This document shows, in pieces, positions 36,001-42,000 of a stretch of DNA of 64,000 bases. Origin of the DNA: Cryptomeria japonica (Eukaryota > Streptophyta > Pinopsida > Cupressales > Cupressaceae); NCBI RefSeq assembly GCF_030272615.1, contig NC_081412.1, positions 666,048,352 through 666,112,351 of the forward strand, read 5' to 3'. Each line of letters starts with the position of its first letter. The stretch's first letter is position 1. A program made the translations under genes and the position numbers. The notes beneath the pieces were generated by a model, which was given only the letters and a program-made list of their open reading frames with translations, searched no databases and had not been told where the DNA came from.

Positions 36001-39000
36001 TCTAGGCACAATTTTCCACACATCATTCTTTAAGATAGATTGACATTCCTCTATCATGGCATCCTTCCATACTTGTTGTTTAAGAGCCTCTCCGGCACTT
36101 GAAGGTTCAGCATTTATGAGGTCTGTCATTAGAGTAACATAGCTAGAAAACTTTGAAGGTCTTTTGCTTTCTCTAACTGTTCCTCTAGGTGCTACAAAGG
36201 ATTCTGCTTCCTGTACTGTTTTAGTGGCCCATAGTGGTCTCTTCCTGGGATTCTCTGTTGTAGTGTTTCTCAAGTTCCAAGGTGTTATCCTCAAGATGCT
36301 CCCTTTGAGTTTCAGAAAGAGAATCTTCTTCTAAATTAATGGAATTAGTTGGGATTTCAGGTGTGATGGAACTCCTTGTTTTGTTAATAGCTATATCTTC
36401 CTCAAATATGACATCTCTGCTTAATTCTATTTGTCTTTGACCAGGGATGAATATTCGGTAGGCTTTAGATGTTTCACTATATCCTACAAAAATCCCTTTC
36501 TGTCCAGTAGGTTCTAATTTAGTTCTTTTCTCCTTAGGTACATGAATATAAACAAGACATCCAAATATTTTGAGATGGCTAATATCAGGTTTAATTCCAG
36601 TAAAGACTTCTTCAGGAGTTTGGTCACCAATATGAGAGTGAGGACATCTGTTTTGAATGTATACAGCGGTATTAGTGGCTTCTCCCCAAAGTGCAGTTTC
36701 TAGGTTTTGATCTAACCACATAGCTCTTGCCGCTTCTACTATTGTTCTATTTTTTCTTTCAGCAACTCCGTTTTGTTGAGGATTGTAAGGTACAGTGAAC
36801 TCCCTCTTAATCCCAGCATCTTTACAAAACTCTTTAAACACTTCTGATGTGTATTCCATACCATTGTCAGTCCTAAGAGTTTTGATTTTCCTACCAGAGT
36901 GATTTGGTGTAATAGATTTGAACTCTTTAAATTTCCTAAGAATATCTTCAGATTCTTTACTTTTAAGGAAATAAATCCAAGTTTTCCTAGAAAAATCGTC
37001 TACAAAGATTACATAGTATAATGCGTTTCCTAGTGATGGTTCAGACATAGGCCCACATAAGTCAGAGTGAACTAGTTCTAGTATCCCTTTAGTTTTTCTA
37101 GAACTGCAAGGAAAAGAGCTTTTAGTGTTTTTCCCTAGTGCACATCCTTTACAAACATCTGAATGAATTGACTTTAGTTTAGGTAGTCCTGTGACTAATT
37201 TCTCCATAGAGGGTAGAGCACGAAAATGTAAGTGCCCTAGTCTTCTATGCCAAATTTCTGCTTGATCTATGACTTCATGAAGTAAGGTTTGATTTGGCTC
37301 ATTACACAATTCATATAGGTGCCCTTGTCTGTAACCAATCACTTGTGCTCTTTTGAAGGTGGCTGTTTTTGGCCATGCCATTACCTTTCCTTCTATGAAT
37401 GAGACTCTATATCCATCGTCCTCAAGTGCAGAGATAGAGACTAAGTTCCTTTTGATGCCCGGTACAAATAGTACCCCGGTGAGTTGGATTGAGATTCCAG
37501 ACTTCAGTCTGATTGTACATGTCCCAACACCCTTTACAGGATGTGCAGAGTTATCCCCTATTGTTACCTCTTCATTTGATCCCTTTTCCATCAAGTCTAG
37601 TAATTCTCTGAATCCGGTGACATGCCTTGACGATCCACTGTCTATCACCCAAGTGTTAGACTTGTTTGAAGCTCGACTTGATAGTGCTGAGTATAATACA
37701 AACTTCTCAGATTCAAGTTTTGTGTTCCTCTCCACTTTGGCGAATGATGCCTGTTGTTTTACTTTATCAAGACAGTTAAATGACATATGTCCATACTGAT
37801 CACATCTATGACATTGGATTTTTGATATGTCTTTCTTATGAAAGCTTTTCCCATGATGGGATTTTCTCTTCTTGCCTTTCTTACGGGAGTCGGTATTCAG
37901 AATGTGGAGGTCTTCATCTTTAGTTTTGTGATTTCCCCCTTTCATTTGCCTTGATTCTTCAAGGAGACAGTCATCCCTTAGTCGATCAAATTCTGTGAAT
38001 TTATCCCTTGCATTTATGCCTTGTTTGAATGATTCCCAAGATTCAGGTAATCCATCTAGGGTAATCATTGATAGTTCTTGCTTCTCGACATGATAATCAA
38101 GTTTTTGCAGTTGATCTCTGAGTGAACCTATCCTCATGAAGTATGAGTTTATTGTTTCACCTTTATTTACTTATGTGGTTCAACTGTCTTTTTAGAGCTA
38201 GGGTTTTGCTCAGATTGTTTATTTCATACGTCCTTTCAAGGGTTTTGAACATTTCATATGCATTGTCATATTTTAATATAAGTGGTATTATGTGATCCCT
38301 TACTGCATCTATCACAATTTTTACAGCTTTATCATTTCCTTCATTCCATACAGTTTTCTCAGGTTCGTCTATAGGTTCGGGCTTGTCTTCTTTTATGAAT
38401 TTGATTACTTTGTTCTCTTTTAACACTATCATAATTCTGACTTTCCAAGACAAAAAATTTGCTGCTCCTTCGAGTCTATCCTTGAATCTGATTGTGTTCA
38501 CCATTTTAGATCTCTTCAATTTTGTAAACTTCGCTTTCAGTCTATTCGGATCTTTAAGTAGTTAGGCTCTGATACCATGTAAATGTAAATAGACTGTGAT
38601 GACTTTCAGAACAATCAGAATTCTGAGACAATGAATTTATACTGTTATTGTTTGATATGAAGAAATATAAAACTGATTTTTATGTCTTATCAGTTTGCCT
38701 CTGTAGATACGAAGACCAAGCAATTATATGTATTCTCCCTTTCACTGCATGTATCGTACTTATTGTCTTATTCAATAATGGGAGGCGGATATATATCTTT
38801 TGTCTTCATTGGATCGTGCCTCCATAGGGGGTCGTGATCCTATGTGGAACCACGTGGTTCCACATAGGGTCGTGACCCCTGTGTGGAGCCACGATCCTTC
38901 TACACCGGCGGTATCACTTTAAACCAAACATCACATTTAGCAAACTAATATGTTAGTTTAATACTAACTTAATTAAATCCCAGTAAATCGCAAGTAACAT

Positions 39001-42000
39001 AAAATCGAATTTTTGGGTGCTAATAATCAGATTACGATTTTGTTTAGAGTTATGATTGAGACTAATTTTAACAAAAGGTGAAATGATCCATCTTAGCCAA
39101 GCTTAACTTCAATTATCACTTCTTCATTGATATGCATCAACTTGATGGTGTCTATGCTTGTGGTGGTGATTTGAAAATCATAAAGCTATCCTTAGGAGAT
39201 TGCACTAGCCTTGTGGAGATGTTCGTTGCATGTCAAAGTAAGACTTAGTTTGAGTTTCATCAAAGATTGTCCATTGCTCTTACACTCCTAGAGTTAGATT
39301 AGCTTCCTAAACCCTATCCTTTTTTCTTTTTTTAAACCAAGTGAAATCCCGCGTTCTAGCATCATTCGAGCATTCAAGCATTCAATGTAAGTCCATCTTG
39401 TAAAACCAACAATATCACATCATATACACCTGAGTCTATTCAAGAGCACGTCAAGATTTGACATTCGAGAACCTTGGAGTCATCCCACTTGATCACGCAA
39501 CTTAGCATTTGGGAGTCTTTGTTCAAGAGAGGATAGAATACTTAGTATTTTATTTTGTTTTGCATAGTGTGTAAAAACACCATCAACAGTACCAAACTTG
39601 GGAAAGTTTTTCATTTTAGGTCATACAAGAAATAATGCCAATACATTGAACTTAAACCTAAACTTGAGTTGACATCATAGGTCAAGGGTGTGGTTAACAA
39701 AGCTTTCTCCCAAATGCCCTTTGATCTAGATTCTCACTCAAATTTCCTTTCACCACAAATCAGATCCCAAAATTGTCCAAAAAGAAGAAATGCATTAGAT
39801 TGTGTTTTCTTGTCGAGAATAGGAAAAAATCCATTTCCTAGCCAACAAAGAAAACATACGCTACCTCCGAATGGAAACTCCATCGAGCTTCTCTTTATCT
39901 AAGGAGAAAATGGAATTTAGAGATTGGCTCTTAAAAGAGAAAGTTTTCATTAGTAGATTAATGGGAGCCTTGATAAGACCCCAAACTCTCAACCTTTGGA
40001 TTCAAGAAAAGCAAAACTTGATATGTACAATGGATAACCTAATGATTTCTAATTAATATTTCATGGCTGTTTTTATCTTTAAATTGATAAAGAGATAGAG
40101 TTTGTCGAGGATCCCCACGGCTAACACAAAAATAATCCTTTATTGAGAGTTTTTGAGTTGGCATATTCATTTGCCTAGTACAACAATGTTGATCTTGCCT
40201 TGTAACAAAGCAATAACTATCTTCACTTGGATCTCGAAGGGCATTGTTGCTAAAAAGGTGTGTTGGCATATGAAAGGTTGTGTTGAAATGGGAGGACCCA
40301 ATCGCATCTGAGCTCTCATAACTATTTGAAGACTGCATTATGTTGTTTTGATGAGATTTTGGATGTTTGTAGGCATCAAAAGCTTTTTTTTGATGATCAA
40401 CCATCTTACCATTTTGTCAACCTTTGATTGAGTAGTTTGATTGAAACTGGTTGTACTTTGTTCTTGTAGTATTGTGCATAGGTATTGACAGGCATGAATG
40501 ATCTCACTACAAAATCAATTCAGAATTGCAAATTGAAAAGCTTTGCTTTGATACCAATGATCTATATCTCTAGGAGTATCCAAGGGATAACAATCTAAAG
40601 GCTAAAACTTTGAAAATATAGATGTGCTGTATGTAAAAGCAATATTGATAAATGAGTCGAGAATGATTAAGGAGACTTGCAAGAAAGATATAGAACTAAA
40701 ACCATACTTAAAACTCAACAAGCTTAATCTTGACTTAAACTTTGTCTTAGTGCCAAAATTTTAATAAATTTAAAACATCTTTAAAAAATGGCAAATTTAA
40801 AGGTAAAATTTTCTTGTATTGCATCACATATCAAAATAACTTCAAATATCATATTAACATTACTTAGAATTGGGATTGACTTGGCAAACCAAAAGTTTAA
40901 ATGAAATTCAATTACTTGGGAAAAAATGTTGCCTTTGTTTTGGGTGCAACACAATTGTTTTTAATAATTAGAGTGAGGGTGGTAGGCCTCAACAAAGTCA
41001 CGGGGTAGTGCCACTGGTGGGGTTTGGGGGTAGTGCCCTTGGTACATTTCTTGTCACAATGTAAGGTGGGTTGAAAGAAGGACCTTGACCTTGACTAAAA
41101 TATAAACACATTATTTATGTTAAAAGTCATGTCCTATACCCTTGGATATATAAAACAACAAACTATATTGGTTAGTGTGTTTTGTGCACGGTATACTCTC
41201 AAGAGTGATGTATGTCTGCTTGTGTTCTAGCTATGTCTCTGCTATTAGTCTTATGCCTAGATACCCCTCACAAAACTCTAGATCTATGTTCTATTGAATT
41301 TTGTTGTTTACACATGTTACTAATACATACATTACAATAATGATTGTTATATCAAGAACAATTACAAATGCTTGAGGTTTAAATATGTAACATTACAAGA
41401 TGCTTATATCAGGAACAATAACAAAAGTGTTTGAGTTTTAAATATTTTTCATTAAAAGAATGAGGGTTTTTTCAGGATGGCTGAGGTTTAAATATATTAT
41501 ATTACAAGAATGAAGTTTATATCAGGATGGTGGATGTTTAAGTAATGGTTGATGGGTTGCCTTAATATAGGCGTGATGGTTAGTCTTCCTCATAGTACCT
41601 GCCAAGTGTGCTGACATGACACAGGCCATGGAAGCGTCATTTGATATGATGTGACATGTCATTGAAGGTTCAACACAATCTGGTAACCAAACAATGGGGC
41701 TAATGACCATCTTGTGGAGTTGTGAGACTGAAGCTTTTCTATTGTTGATGTAACATTTGTGCATATTGGTGCATTTTAGTATGGTGAGATGCTGTACTTC
41801 TGTGATGTTGAACATTGTAAGAGTGAGTGCATGGCTTCTACGAAGCTTGATAACATAGAGTAGAGATGGATCCACAATGAGAACTATGTAAGTAGAAAGG
41901 GAATAAAGTTAGTGAAATGAGTTTTGCATTTGTTTTTGTTCCAGATCTAGCTCTCCAACCATGCCAAAGAAAGACTATAAATTTCCTACTAGTTAGTTAG

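Larger units (their letters stand above)
32635..39078 (-). mobile_element. Ty1/copia retrotransposon, minus strand, with target duplication AAAGG
   Basis: The element proper is 32640-39073 (6434 bp), flanked by AAAGG at 32635-32639 and 39074-39078. LTRs are 496 bp each and about 98% identical. PBS is at 38577-38565. Gag, protease, integrase, RT and RNase H follow in copia order. The coding region has a frameshift near 38160, another near 36250, a TAG at 35890 and a hAT-like insertion (34368-35319), so this copy is dead. Confidence 0.95.
29147..39588 (+). repeat. Solo LTR B, same family as A, split by a copia element
   Basis: Begins TGTTGTGACATTTTCACACA with the same CCCCATT-GCA-AATGGGG hairpin and ends AAACACCATCAACA. 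Flanked by GTACC at 29142-29146 and 39589-39593. Removing the copia insertion (32640-39073 plus one AAAGG) leaves about 4.0 kb. The right end (39097-39588) aligns with 26247-26766 of LTR A. The U3 differs: instead of the hairpin array it has a pyrimidine tract, a 264-bp duplication and a palindrome array. Confidence 0.88.
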
